22,088 nucleotides of DNA from Asparagopsis taxiformis (Eukaryota > Rhodophyta > Florideophyceae > Bonnemaisoniales > Bonnemaisoniaceae), in the NCBI GenBank assembly GCA_030407315.1, contig JALQPE010002017.1, forward strand, positions 1 to 22,088, given 5' to 3'. Position 1 is the first letter of the stretch; each line of letters starts with the position of its first letter. Below are positions 1 through 11,600 of the stretch, piece after piece. A model generated the notes under the pieces. The model did no database searches. It saw only the letters and a program-made list of their open reading frames with translations, and was not told the origin of the DNA. The translations under genes and the position numbers were made by a program.

Positions 1-16
1 GGGTTGAGACCAACGG

Positions 17-336
17 CTACAGATGGAGCAGTTTTACCAGGGAGGCTTACAGCAAAGTCAGCGGTACGATGACTTTTGCTGTAAGGAAAGGTTCATTACA
101 GTGGCCATGATTTCTTTAACCCGGTAAAAAATTCTGGCCGCTGTAATGAAAACGTTTTCTTACAGCAAAGTCATCGTAACGATGACTTTGCTGTCAGGAC
201 ACAAACAATTACGTGGCCATGATTTCTTTACCCCGGTAAAAAATTCCTGGCCTCTGTAATGAACGTTTCCTTACAGCAAAGTCATCGTAACGATGGCTTT
301 GCTGTAAGGATCCTTGGTAAACTGCCTGAGCTGTAA
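17..336. repeat. palindromic array 1 (MITE-like element)
   Basis: Three copies of palindrome A (about 47-85, 160-196, 271-307) alternate with two copies of palindrome B (about 94-148 and 206-261). A has 17-base arms TTACAGCAAAGTCATCG around a 3-base centre. B starts CATTACAG(T)GGCCA, has a TTTACCCGGTAAA-type centre and ends GGCC(G/T)CTGTAATG. The outer ends are inverted and related: TACAG...GTTTTACCAGG on the left and CTTGGTAAACTGC...CTGTAA on the right. This is the structure of a non-autonomous TIR element. No target-site duplication could be recognised. It lies directly upstream of the first copy of the repeated gene. Confidence 0.8.
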
Positions 337-534
337 TTGTCTCAACGAAAGTGATGTGGAAGGTTCGGATTGGTCAACCGCTGAATTCATTACAGGGTGT
401 ATACTAAAGGGAATATGTCAGTTCTCTAAGTTTCGCCTATCTTACTCAGCTTACGCAGCAAAACGCTTGTCGTTCAGATCTTCTTCTCTCTTTCTCATCT
501 TTCACTCTTCGTTTGTCAATCACTCACCAAAGCA
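337..534 (+). promoter_or_regulatory. putative promoter/5' leader of repeat gene copy 1
   Basis: This stretch runs between the end of palindromic array 1 and the ATG at 535. It ends in a pyrimidine-rich run (about 478-510) typical of a eukaryotic 5' leader. It is absent from copies 2 and 3, so only copy 1 has this upstream region. No clear TATA box was seen. The promoter role is inferred from position alone. Confidence 0.35.
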
Positions 535-3500
535 ATGGCTCAACAATCCCCAACGCTTTCGACCGCCAGGTGCGCTCTGCCAGCCGCCGTGACAACGATT
601 CTCCCACTCCTTCTCCCACTCCTTCTCCCTCTCCTTCTCCTTCTCTGGCCCCCCCTGTCCCCATGGACGTTTTGCGAAGCTGCTGCAGCGCTGACCCAGC
701 TCAGCCCAGCACCTAAGCCCGTCCCCTCCCCCCCTTCCGCTTCCGATCCCGCGGTTGTCCCGAAATCGACGCTGGCGTTCCCGCAACCCGCTTCGGCTCA
801 ATCTGCCGAAGCGGCGCCAGCCGTCGAGGGATCTGGTGCTCCTCTGCCCAGCTCGCCTGCTCCGGACATGATCATCGCGTCCGGCAGCGACTTGCAGAGG
901 ATGCGGAGAAGGTCGATGATCACAACGCTCGTGACATCGTACCGAACAGCCTCTCCGCAGCACCAGGCTGGCCTACCCTGGCACAGTGCCCATCCCGTGG
1001 ATGTGGACTACGACATAAGTCCGGAGAGCTGCCGAAACTTCCAGTCTTCATTTCCCCTCTGGATGTTTCTCCTCCGGCAGTCGTGTCCAGGGTGGTCAGG
1101 CCGCATCGCGTTGATGAGTTGAAGAAAACGTTTCTCACTCAGGGATTTTCCGTGATTGCTTCACGCGTGTCCTCTGCGAGGTGATTGATTCCAATGCAAA
1201 AGTACGACTGCAATATGTCGATGGATCTCACCGAGTGACCGCGTTGAAGGCCATTCTCGAGTCGGCTGGACCTGCTCCTGCGAAGGACAGTCCAGAGTGG
1301 GAGGAGTTTGTCAAGTCTGACATTCTACCGTCGCTTGGAACTATTCCAGTCGACTTTTCTCCTCCCACCGACTCGGCTTGGCCGGGATGTCTTCTGCTCC
1401 GAAGAAGTACTCCCGCTTTCACGGCTGATGAACTTCCACACCCACAATGTCAGCGAGGTAACAGTTGCTGACAATGTTTGCTCTGTGATGGAGTTCATCA
1501 ATATCCACCGCCTGGGAAAGAAGAAGATCGAGCCGACCGTTCATACATAAAAGAAACGGAAAGCGCTGAGCTGGATTCGTCCGAGACAGCTCATGCGCTA
1601 CGTCTCGATCGCGCGAGGGTTCAAGACCATTGAAAGCCCTGCTTTCAAGTACTGGTCGAGCTCCCGAACAGGCCGGAGTTCGTGCAGTTCTCTTCGACCG
1701 AGGATCTGGCTGGTTGTACGGTGAACTTGTTGTTCAATGGGTCGTTCAGGAGTGCTCCGGATGTGCAGAAGTGTTTCATCCTGGAGATGACGGCGCGCTA
1801 CACTTGTAGCCGTCGGTCGGCCGGGCTGAAACCGTACTCGGTTGGTACCATTGGCAGGAAGGATTGCTGGTTTGTTGGAAATCTTCGGGTACGTGAAGGA
1901 GGTGGCCGAGTACTGGAACGTGTCGGATGTGTTGAGGATGCTGGATGGGTCAATTCCCAGCCGGGGTGACCCGAGCAAGAGCTTCGACATTCGCTCGCGC
2001 GTTGTCGAGTTCTTGCTCAGATGGTCCCCAAGAAGGGGTGCTGGGCAGACTTCCGTCCCAAGGAAGGCCCCCCCGATGGTTACAGTTACGAAAATATTTT
2101 TCCCCGTAAGAAGTCTGTCTTCGGGAAGACGCCAGGAAAATGCTCCTGCGCGTCACTGGGTACCGCGCATGCAAATGCGGAACGCTTTCACGCGATGTAC
2201 CCAGACATCCCACATGCTGCGCTCCCAGCACATGTGGTGATGATCCCCCATCCCTTCCTCTTCAATTCCTTGCCCATCCCTTCATCCTCCATTCCTTTGC
2301 CCCCACCACCTCAACTGGAATCTTCCAGCAATTCCGAGGTTGCCCCTGTTCCTTTCTCTACCCCTGCCGTGTCTGCATCCTCCCCTGCGGTGACCCCGGT
2401 CAAGCCGACTGCGCGTGGTCCCCAGGATGGCAGCGAACGCTCTGGTCCAGTTTCCCACGCCGGGACTGGTACCCCAACCGTCCTGTCCAAGCCGCGCAGG
2501 AGCAGGTCTCACCGGCTTCGCAGCCTGAGCCTGCGACTCCGGCTGCCGAGCAGCACCCTGCTGCTCCGGCCCCCGCTGTCGAAGCTTCCCGTTCTGCATC
2601 TGCTAGCAGTTCGGGAAGCTCCAGCGATGACAGCTTCGTCCCTTCACCATCCGGTGGGGGTTGGACAGAAGACGGTTGCGAGGATTTCGACGGAGGGGCC
2701 CTACTCCCGAGAATGTGGTCGAGGGCAGCAGTGCGAAGGGCGGTGCAGATCCTGACGAAGATGTCATTGAAGTCAGTGATTCTGCACCGCCCGGAGTGGA
2801 AACTTCTGGGAGGAAAGTGATGCCCAGAAGGAGTACCCGCCTGCAAGCGAGTCGTTCCGGTCGTGGTGGAACGGCGGGTGGTGCTGTGGAGGTCGTCGAG
2901 CTGGAGAGCGCCCCCGAGGATGCGGGTGAAAACTCCATCCTCGGGAAGCGTAACTTGGAAGCCGCTTCTGCGACGCCCGAGCCTTCTACCAAAAAGAAGG
3001 CTCGGTGAGACTTCATCAAAGTCGTCGTCAAAGAAATCCAAGTCGGCTTCCCGAGGTCGCTCTCGGGAGCCGGTTCTCCAGTTCGACGACGCCCAGGAGA
3101 ATCCCATTCCCGACAGCATCGTCGATGAGAATGTGGCCGCCGTTCTCCCCCGCAATTGCGTCTGGCAGCCGGATGAAGTACTATATGGAAGTACGACGGT
3201 GGAGACGTTCGGGCGGGCGGAAATGAGGGCGGCAGCATTCCAGGCAGCTGCATCGCCGGGTGCTGAGGATACGGTGGTGGACAGGTACTTTGCGGTGAAG
3301 AAGGCATTGTTGGAAAACTTGGGGGTTTTGTTATGGAAGGCCTGTTGGCATCGTCCACGGCTGGTAATGCGACGCATGAGTTGTTCGGTCACTTCGCTAG
3401 GCAGTTCCCGCTGGTTGAGGAGGTTGAAAACCCTCCCAGCAGTCTGATTTCTAACGATGACGACAGGGAGCCACAGGACGAGCCGCCAGCTTTCGCAAAA

Positions 3501-4153
3501 GCCCGGCTTCGATCCCTTCGCCGTGGCAGTTCATCCACAACGTGGGTGATGCGAAGGGCCGCATCGATGTGGTCGTGGGCGCCTCTCTCTGCGCGGCGTG
3601 AGTTGTGCGACGACAAGTTGGAGGAGGGGAATTTGGAGATGTATAAGAACAAGTTGGTGGCAGAGCTTGCTCTGGTGTTTGTGCGGTGCGGAGTTCTTGA
3701 AGTGGGAAGGTGGGTGAGGATCCTGTCTCTTCCCGAGACAGGATTGCGGGCTGCTATACAGGCAGATGGGCTGCGGACCAGGATGGGCACACAGAACGGC
3801 TTCAGTAGCGACGAATAGTGTTGGAAGTCCTACGTTCCTCCTATTTTCATGATGTCGGCGGAGCCGATGGGTTTCTCTTAGTAGTTGCCCTCTTATAGTC
3901 ATGTATGCCTGGCCAGTCCGGGCGCCGATATGTGGAAGGTTCCCCCTCTCTCTTGGGTGCCACCCTATTCCGTATTGGTTGGTCGCGGTGACCTTACCAT
4001 TACGGGGTCGGCTTCAGCCGAGGAGATCTTCCTGCAGGCGAGAAGTTGTCTATGGCCTGCCCACGCGCGGCCACATCTACTTGAAGACGGAGAAGACGTC
4101 CTCGACGCCCACCACACCGTCGAATATTCAAGTACGATAGGAGCAATAGATAG
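535..4153 (+). pseudogene. ParB-like / 2OG-Fe(II) oxygenase-like gene, copy 1 (full N-terminus, frame-broken)
   Basis: This is the only copy with its own N-terminus: an ATG at 535 (context caATGG) followed by about 110 codons of Ser/Pro/Ala-rich sequence over a pyrimidine-rich hexamer-like tract (about 595-645). It then follows the same protein as copies 2 and 3: a ParB-like domain with YVDGSHRVTALKAI near 1214-1255, a basic, disordered linker, and the C-terminal oxygenase-like domain, with a stop at 4151-4153. Several single-base indels break the frame, for example a lost G near 893 and a lost base near 1172. At other sites copy 1 is open where the others are broken (about 1692 and about 3590). 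Around 3789-3820 it departs more seriously: the metal-binding H-T-D-F of copies 2 and 3 reads H-T-E here and soon meets a TAG. It is either a decaying copy or an error-laden assembly of an intact gene. Confidence 0.6.
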
Positions 4154-4629
4154 CATATCAGAAGTATTAAAACCTATACTACTGTTCCCTGCTATAAAGT
4201 TCTGTCTTTCTCATCTCAACATTGTTACCTTAGCCCATTTTTCAGTTCTCATCTATACATCTGTCCTTCATCTCATAGTTTAGTGCTACTCAGCAGATTG
4301 CTTGTGCTACTTTTTAATATTAGTCTACACGTTATATGATTTTACTAGCTAGGCCGTAGGGGGAGACTAGTTTTCAACCCTTGACAACGCGCAGATTTCG
4401 ACTACGAGAGCCGTCACTGTGATAATTATTTGTAGATTTTCGTCTATCTTCCCACCTACACTAGGCTACCTATATATATACAGGGTATAACCTGAACAGA
4501 GACCACGTGAGGTAAAATACTCCTGAGAGCTGCTCACAGCCGTACAGACCTTTGCTGAGCAATTTACCCGACTTCAAACTTCGCTTCTTACCTTTACCAG
4601 GATGAGAGAAGGACGAAACTCCCTGCTGC
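4154..4629 (+). other. 3' flank of unit 1, non-coding
   Basis: AT-richer spacer after the stop codon, conserved in all three units. It has no open frame of note and no RNA gene that I recognise. It begins with a sequence containing TATTAAAACC and ends with ACGAAACTCCCTGCTG, one arm of the hairpin found complete at 13276-13353. It probably holds the 3' UTR and polyadenylation region; no canonical AATAAA is obvious near the stop. Confidence 0.5.
4471..4480 (+). promoter_or_regulatory. TATATATATA tract (possible TATA element)
   Basis: A 10-bp alternating TA tract about 300 bp upstream of the ATG of copy 2. It is conserved in the other units at 8396-8405 and 12320-12329. It could be a core promoter element for the downstream copy. 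The distance is long and the third copy has no gene immediately after it, so the call is weak. Confidence 0.25.
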
Positions 4630-4763
4630 TTACAGCCGAAGCCGTTTACCAGGGTTCCTTACAGCAAAGTCATCGTTACGATGACTTTGCTGTAAGAAAA
4701 GAAAACATTACAGCAGCCACGATTTCTTTACCGGGTAAAAAAATTGTGGCCGCTGTAATGATT
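4630..4763. repeat. palindromic array 2 (truncated by the tandem junction)
   Basis: Starts with the left end TTACAGCCGAAGCCGTTTACC, then one palindrome A (4659-4695) and one palindrome B (4706-4760). It is cut at ATTTGCT|CCGG, where unit 2 begins. Array 5 continues past the same point as ATTTGCTGTAATGAACC, so this array has lost its right half at the duplication breakpoint. Confidence 0.85.
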
Positions 4764-4773
4764 TGCTCCGGAC

Positions 4774-7700
4774 ATGATCATCGCGTCCGGCAGCGACTTG
4801 GCAGAGGATGCGGAGAAGGTCGATGATCACAACGCTCGTGACATCGTACCGAACAAGCCTCTCCGCAGCACCAGGCTGGCCTACCCTGGCACAGTGCCCA
4901 TCCCGGTGGATGTGGACTACGACATAAGTCCGGAGAGCTGCCGAAACATTCCAGTCTTCATTTCCCCTCTGGATGTTTCTCCTCCGGCAGTCGTGTCCAG
5001 GGTGGTCAGGCCGCATCGCGTTGATGATTGAAGAAAACGTTTCTCACTCAGGGGATTTTCCGTGATTGCTTCACGCGTGTCCGTCTGCGAGGTGATTGAT
5101 TCCAATGCAAAGTACGACTGCAATATGTCGATGGATCTCACCGAGTGCCGCGTTGAAGGCCATTCTCGAGTCGGCTGGACCTGCTCTCTGCGAAGGACAG
5201 TCCAGAGTGGGAGGAGTTTTCAAGTCTGACATCTACCGTCCGCTTTGGAACTATTCCAGTCGACTTTCTCCTCCCACCGACTCGGCTTGGCCGGGATGTC
5301 TTCTGCTCCGAAGAAGTACTCCCGCTTTTCACGGCTGATGAACTTCCACACCCACAATGTCAGCGAGGTAACAGTTGCTGACAATGTGTGCTCTGTGATG
5401 GAGTTCATCAATATCACCGCCTGGGAAAGAAGAAGATCGAGCCGACCGTTCAATACATAAAAGAACGGAAAGCGCTGAGCTGGAATCGTCCGAGACAGCT
5501 CATGCGCTACGTCTCGATCGCGCGAGGGTTCAAGACCATTGAAAGCCCTGCTTTCAAGTACTGGTCGAGCATCCCGAACAGGCCGGAGTTCGTGCAGTTC
5601 TCTCGACCGAGGATCTGGCTGGTTGTACGGTGAACTTGTTGTTCAATGGTCGTTCAGGAGTGCTCCGATGTGCAGAAGTGTTTCATCCTGGAGATGACGG
5701 CGCGCTACACTTGTAGCCGTCGGTCGGCCGGGCTGAAACCGTACTCGGTGGTACCATTGGGCAGGAATGGATTGCTGGTTTGTTGGAAATCTTCGGGTCG
5801 TGAAGGAGGTGGCCGAGTACTGGAACGTGTCGGATGTGTTGAGGATGCTGGATGGGTCATTCCCAGCCGGGGTGACCCGAGCAAGAGCTTCGACATTCGC
5901 TCGCGCGTTGTCGAAGTTCTTGCTCAGATGGTCCCCAAGAAGGGGTGCTGGGCAGACTTCCGTCCCAAGGAAGGCCCCCCGATGGTTACAGTTACCGAAA
6001 ATATTTTTCCCCGTAAGAAGTCTGTCTTCGGGAAGGACGCCAGGAAAATGCTCCTGCGCGTCACTGGGTACCGCGACATGCAAATGCGGAAACGCTTTCA
6101 CGCGAATACCCAGACATCCCACATGCTGCGCTCCCAGCCACATGTGGTGATGATGCCCCCATCCCTTCCTCTTCCAATTCCTTGCCCATCCCTTCATCCT
6201 CCATTCCTTTGCCCCCACCACCTCAACTGGAATCTTCCAGCAATTCCGAGGTTGCCCCTGTTCCTGTCTCTACCCCTGCCGTGTCTGCATCCTCCCTGCG
6301 GTGACCCCGGTCAAGCCGACTGCGCGTGGTCCCAGGATGGCAGCGAACGCTCTGGTCCAGTTTCCCCACGCCGGGACTGGTACCCCCAACCGTCCTGTCC
6401 AAGCCGCGCAGGAGCAGGTCTCACCGGCTTCGCAGCCTGAGCCTGCGACTCCGGCTGCCGAGCAGCACCCTGCTGCTCCGCCCCCGCTGTCGAAGCTTCC
6501 CGTTCTGCATCTGCTAGCAGTTCGGGAAGCTCCAGCGATGACAGCTTCGTCCCTTCACCATCCGGTGGGGTTGGACAGAAGACGGGTTGCGAGGATTTCG
6601 ACGGAGGGCCCTACTCCCGAGAATGTGGTCGAGGGCAGCAGTGCGAAGGGGCGGTGCAGATCCTGACGAAGATGTCATTGAAGTCAGTGATTCTGCACCG
6701 CCCGGAGTGGAAACTTCTGGGAGGAAAGTGATGCCCAGAAGGAGTACCCGCCTGCAAGCGAGTCGTTCCGGTCGTGGTGGAACGGCGGGTGGTGCTGTGG
6801 AGGTCGTCGAGCTGGAGAGCGCCCCCCGAGGATGCGGGTGAAAACTCCATCCTCGGGAAGCGTAACTTGGAAGCCGCTTCTGCGACGCCCGAGCCTTCTA
6901 CCCAAAAAGAGAAGGCTCGGTGAGACTTCATCAAGTCGTGTCGTCAAAGAAATCCAAGTCGGCTTCCCGAGGTCGCTCTCGGGAGCCGGTTCTCCAGTTC
7001 GACGACGCCCAGGAGAATCCCATTCCCGACAGCAATCGTCGATGAGAATGTGGCCGCCGTTCTCCCCAGCGCAATTGCGTCTGGCAGCCGATGAAGTACT
7101 ATATGGAAAGTACGACGGTGGAGACGGTTCGGGCGGAAATGAGGGCGGCAGCATTCCAGGCAGCTGCATCGCCGGGTGCTGAGGATACGGTGGTGGACAG
7201 GTACTTTGCGGTGAAGAAGGCATTGTTGGAAAACTTGGGGTTATTGTTATGGAAGGCCTGTTGGCATCGTCCACGGCTGGTAAAGCGACGCATGAGTTGT
7301 TCGGTCACTTCGCTAGGCAGTTCCGCTGGTTGAGGAGGTTGAAAAACCCTCCCAGCAGTCTGATTCTAACGATGACGACAGGGAGCCACAGGACGAGCCG
7401 CCAGCTTTCGCAAAGCCGGCTTCGATCCTTCGCCGTGGCAGTTCATCCACAACGTGGGTGATGCGAAGGGCCGCATCGATGGTGGTCGTGGGCGCCTCTC
7501 TCTGCCGCGGCGTGAGTTGTGCGACAAGTTGGAGGAGGGGAATTTGGAGATGTATAAGAACAAGTTGGTGGCAGAGCTTGCCTCTTGGTGTTTGTGCGGA
7601 GTTCTTGAAGTTGGGAATGGGGGTGAGGATCCTGTCTTCTTCCCGAAGACAGGATTGCGGCTGTTCTTACAGCAGATGGGGCTGCGGACCAGGATGGGCA

Positions 7701-8075
7701 CACGGACTTCAAGGTAGCGACGAATAGTGTTGGAAGTCCTACCACGTCTCCATCATATTTCATGATGTCGAGCGGAGCCGATGGGTTCTCTATAGTAGTT
7801 GCCCCTTATAGTCATGTATGCCTGGCCAGTCCGGGCGCCGATATGTGGAAGGTTCCCCTCTCATCTTTTGGGTGCCACCCTATTCCGTATTGGTTGGTCG
7901 CGGTGACCTTTCCATTACGGGGTCGGCTTCAGCCGAGGAGATCTTCCTGCAGGCGAGAAGTTAGTCTATGGCCTGCCCACGCGCGGCCCACATCTACTTG
8001 AAGACGGAGAAGGACGTCCTCACGGACCACATCCACACCGTCGAATATTACAAGTACGATAGGAGCAATAGATAG
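4774..8075 (+). pseudogene. ParB-like / 2OG-Fe(II) oxygenase-like gene, copy 2 (5'-truncated, frame-broken)
   Basis: The first in-frame ATG is 4774, ten bases past the palindrome junction. The frame is lost repeatedly by one-base indels, for example GATGATTG for GATGAGTTG near 5024, CGAGTGCCG for CGAGTGACCG near 5146, and the missing T near 5602 shared with copy 3. In pieces it still encodes the ParB-like segment, the PSKSFDIRSRVVEVLAQM-type helical segment (about 5877-5930), the Ser/Pro-rich linker, the basic stretch near 6900-6960, and the C-terminal domain with an intact H-T-D-F (about 7700) and RGDLxHYG-like region (about 7905), up to the TAG at 8073-8075. Most breaks fall in or near homopolymers, so sequencing or consensus error is as likely as true pseudogenisation. 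Confidence 0.6.
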
Positions 8076-8554
8076 CATATCAGAAGTATTAAAACCTATA
8101 CTACTGTTCCCTGCTATAAAGTTCTGTCTTTCTCATCTCAAAATTTGTTACCTTAGCCCTTTTTTTCAGTTCTCATCTATACATCTGTCCTTCATCTCAT
8201 AGTTTAGTGCTACTCAGCAGATTGCTTGCTACTTTTTTAATATTAGTCTACAACGTTTATATGATTTACTAGCTAGGCCGTAGGGGGAGACTAGTTTCAA
8301 CCCTTGACAACGCGCAGATTTCGACTACGAGAGCCGTCACTGTGATAAATTATTTGTAGAATTTTCGTCTATCTTCCCACCTACACTAGGCTACCTATAT
8401 ATATACAGGGTATAACCTGAACAGAGACCACGTGAGGTAAAATACTCCTGAGAGCTGCTCACAGCCGTACAGACCTTTGCTGAGCAATTTACCCGACTTC
8501 AAACTTCGCTTCTTACCTTTACCAGGATGAGAGAAGGACGAAACTCCCTGCTGC
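8076..8554 (+). other. 3' flank of unit 2, non-coding
   Basis: Same sequence as 4154-4629 with scattered indels. No coding potential and no RNA gene recognised. It includes the TATATATATA tract. Confidence 0.5.
8396..8405 (+). promoter_or_regulatory. TATATATATA tract (possible TATA element)
   Basis: Unit-2 counterpart of the tract at 4471-4480, about 290 bp upstream of the ATG of copy 3. Position and conservation are the only support. Confidence 0.25.
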
Positions 8555-8684
8555 TTACAGCCGAGCCGTTTACCAGGGTTCCTTACAGCAAAGTCATCGT
8601 TACGATGACTTTGCTGTAAGAAGAAAACATTACAGCAGCCACGATTTCCTTTACCCGGTAAAAAATTGTGGCCGCTGTATGATT
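8555..8684. repeat. palindromic array 3 (truncated by the tandem junction)
   Basis: Identical in plan to array 2: left end TTACAGCCGAGCCGTTTACC, palindrome A (8583-8619), palindrome B (8628-8682), then the breakpoint into TGCTCCGG. The array sits immediately upstream of the first ATG of gene copy 3, so any transcript starting in unit 2 would carry these hairpins in its leader. Confidence 0.85.
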
Positions 8685-8694
8685 TGCTCCGGAC

Positions 8695-11600
8695 ATGATC
8701 ATCGCGTCCGGCAGCGACTTGGCAGAGGATGCGGAGAAGGTCGATGATCACAACGCTCGTGACATCGTACCGAACAAGCCTCTCCGCAGCACCAGGCTGG
8801 CCTACCCTGGCACAGTGCCCATCCCGGTGGATGTGGACTACGACATAAGTCCGGAGAGCTGCCGAAACATTCCAGTCTTCATTTCCTCTGGATGTTTCTC
8901 CCCTCCGGCAGTCGTGTCCAGGGTGGTCAGGCCGCATCGCGTTGATGAGTTGAAGAAAACGTTTCTCACTCAGGGATTTTCCGTGATTGCTTCACGCGTG
9001 TCCGTCTGCGAGGTGATTGATTCCAATGCAAAAGTACGACTGCAATATGTCGATGGATCTCACCGAGTGACCGCGTTGAAGGCCATTCTCGAGTCGGCTG
9101 GACCTGCTCCTGCGAAGGACAGTCCAGAGTGGGAGGAGTTTGTCAAGTCTGACATCTACCGTCGCTTTGGAACTATTCCAGTCGACTTTCTCCTCCCACC
9201 GACTCGGCTTGGCCGGGATGTCTTCTGCTCCGAAGAAGTACTCCCGCTTTCACGGCTGATGAACTTCCACACCCACAATGTCAGCGAGGTAACAGTTGCT
9301 GACAATGTGTGCTCTGTGATGGAGTTCATCAATATCCACCGCCTGGGAAAGAAGAAGATCGAGCCGACCGTTCAATACATTAAAGAACGGAAAGCGCTGA
9401 GCTGGATTCGTCCGAGACAGCTCATGCGCTACGTCTCGATCGCGCGAGGGTTCAAGACCATTGAAAGCCCTGCTTTCAAGTACTGGTCGAGCATCCCGAA
9501 CAGGCCGGAGTTCGTGCAGTTCTCTCGACCGAGGATCTGGCTGGTTGTACGGTGAACTTGTTGTTCAATGGGTCGTTCAGGAGTGCTCCGGATGTGCAGA
9601 AGTGTTTCATCCTGGAGATGACGGCGCGCTACACTTGTAGCCGTCGGTCGGCCGGGCTGAAACCGTACTCGGTTGGTACCATTGGGCAGGAATGGATTGC
9701 TGGTTTGTTGGAAATCTTCGGGTACGTGAAGGAGGTGGCCGAGTACTGGAACGTGTCGGATGTGTTGAGGATGCTGGATGGTCATTCCCAGCCGGGGTGA
9801 CCCGAGCAAGAGCTTCGACATTCGCTCGCGCGTTGTCGAAGTTCTTGCTCAGATGGTCCCCAAGGGGGTGCTGGGCAGACTTCCGTCCCAAGGAAGGCCC
9901 CCCGATGGTTACAGTTACGAAAATATTTTTCCCCGTAAGAAGTCTGTCTTCGGGAAGGACGCCAGGAAAATGCTCCTGCGCGTCACTGGGTACCGCGACA
10001 TGCAAATGCGGAAACGCTTTCACGCGATGTACCCAGACATCCCACATGCTGCGCTCCCAGCCACATGTGGTGATGATGCCCCCATCCCTTCCTCTTCCAA
10101 TTCCTTGCCCATCCCTTCATCCTCCATTCCTTGCCCCCACCACCTCAACTGGAATCTTCCAGCAATTCCGAGGTTGCCCCTGTTCCTGTCTCTACCCCTG
10201 CCGTGTCTGCATCCTCCCCTGCGGTGACCCCGGTCAAGCCGACTGCGCGTGGTCCCCAGGATGGCAGCGAACGCTCTGGTCCAGTTTCCCACGCCGGGAC
10301 TGGTACCCCCAACCGTCCTGTCCAAGCCGCGCAGGAGCAGGTCTCACCGGCTTCGCAGCCTGAGCCTGCGACTCCGGCTGCCGAGCAGCACCCTGCTGCC
10401 CGGCCCCCCGCTGTCGAAGCTTCCCGTTCTGCATCTGCTAGCAGTTCGGGAAGCTCCAGCGATGACAGCTTCGTCCCTTCACCATCCGGTGGGGTTGGAC
10501 AGAAGACGGTTGCGAGGATTTCGACGGAGGGCCCTACTCCCGAGAATGTGGTCGAGGGCAGCAGTGCGAAGGGCGGTGCAGATCCTGACGAAGATGTCAT
10601 TGAAGTCAGTGATTCTGCACCGCCCGGAGTGGAAACTTCTGGGAGGAAAGTGATGCCCAGAAGGAGTACCCGCCTGCAAGCGAGTCGTTCCGGTCGTGGT
10701 GGAACGGCGGGTGGTGCTGTGGAGGTCGTCGAGCTGGAGAGCGCCCCCGAGGATGCGGGTGAAAACTCCATCCTCGGGAAGCGTAACTTGGAAGCCGCTT
10801 CTGCGACGCCCGAGCCTTCTACCAAAAAGAGAAGGCTCGGTGAGACTTCATCAAAGTCGTCGTCAAAGAAATCCAAGTCGGCTTCCCGAGGTCGCTCTCG
10901 GGAGCCGGTTCTCCAGTTCGACGACGCCCAGGAGAATCCCATTCCCGACAGCATCGTCGATGAGAATGTGGCCGCCGTTCTCCCCAGCGCAATTGCGTCT
11001 GGCAGCCGGATGAAGTACTATATGGAAAGTACGACGGTGGAGACGGTTCGGGCGGAAATGAGGGCGGCAGCATTCCAGGCAGCTGCATCGCCGGGTGCTG
11101 AGGATACGGTGGTGGACAGGTACTTTGCGGTGAAGAAGGCATTGTTGGAAAACTTGGGGGTTATTGTTATGGAAGGCCTGTTGGCATCGTCCACGGCTGG
11201 TAATGCGACGCATGAGTTGTTCGGTCACTTCGCTAGGCAGTTCCCGCTGGTTGAGGAGGTTGAAAAACCCTCCCAGCAGTCTGATTCTAACGATGACGAC
11301 AGGGAGCCACAGGACGAGCCGCCAGCTTTCGCAAAGCCCGGCTTCGATCCTTCGCCGTGGCAGTTCATCCACAACGTGGGTGATGCGAAGGACGAGCGCA
11401 CGATGTGGTGGTCGTGGGCGCCTCTCTCTGCCGCGGCGTGAGTTGTGCGACAAGTTGGAGGAGGGGAATTTGGAGATGTATAAGAACAAGTTGGTGGCAG
11501 AGCTTGCTCTTGGTGTTTGTGCGGAGTTCTTGAAGTTGGGAATGGAGGGTGAGGATCCTGTCTTCTTCCCGAAGACAGGATTGCGGCTGCTTCTTACAGC

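Larger units (their letters stand above)
858..4763 (+). repeat. 3.9-kb direct tandem repeat, unit 1
   Basis: The unit begins at TGCTCCGGACATGATCATCG inside the gene's N-terminal region and runs through the gene, its 3' flank and the first part of a palindrome array (A then B). It ends where the same TGCTCCGG sequence reappears at 4764. Its length of about 3,906 bp compares with about 3,921 bp for unit 2. The units are nearly identical apart from scattered one-base indels and a few short substitutions, so the duplication is recent. Confidence 0.93.
4764..8684 (+). repeat. 3.9-kb direct tandem repeat, unit 2
   Basis: Same content and order as unit 1, from TGCTCCGG to the next TGCTCCGG at 8685. 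It lacks the first ~110 codons of the gene and the leader seen at 337-857, because the repeat unit starts inside the gene. Confidence 0.93.

Noticed and set aside
2400..3392. Long minus-strand open frames (up to 330 codons) opposite the Ser/Pro-rich linker, and similar ones at 10145-10954 and 10863-11690
   Set aside because: They are antisense shadows of a GC-rich coding strand, low in complexity, different in extent in each repeat unit and without any recognisable domain.
4764..8684. Units as LTR-type or Helitron-type elements
   Set aside because: Units begin inside a gene and end inside a palindrome array with a microhomology join, which is a tandem duplication and not a transposition product.
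11438..11460. GTGAGT as a 5' splice site explaining the frame change in copy 3
   Set aside because: The nearest AG gives an implausibly short intron, and copy 1 is open straight through without splicing because it has one C fewer.
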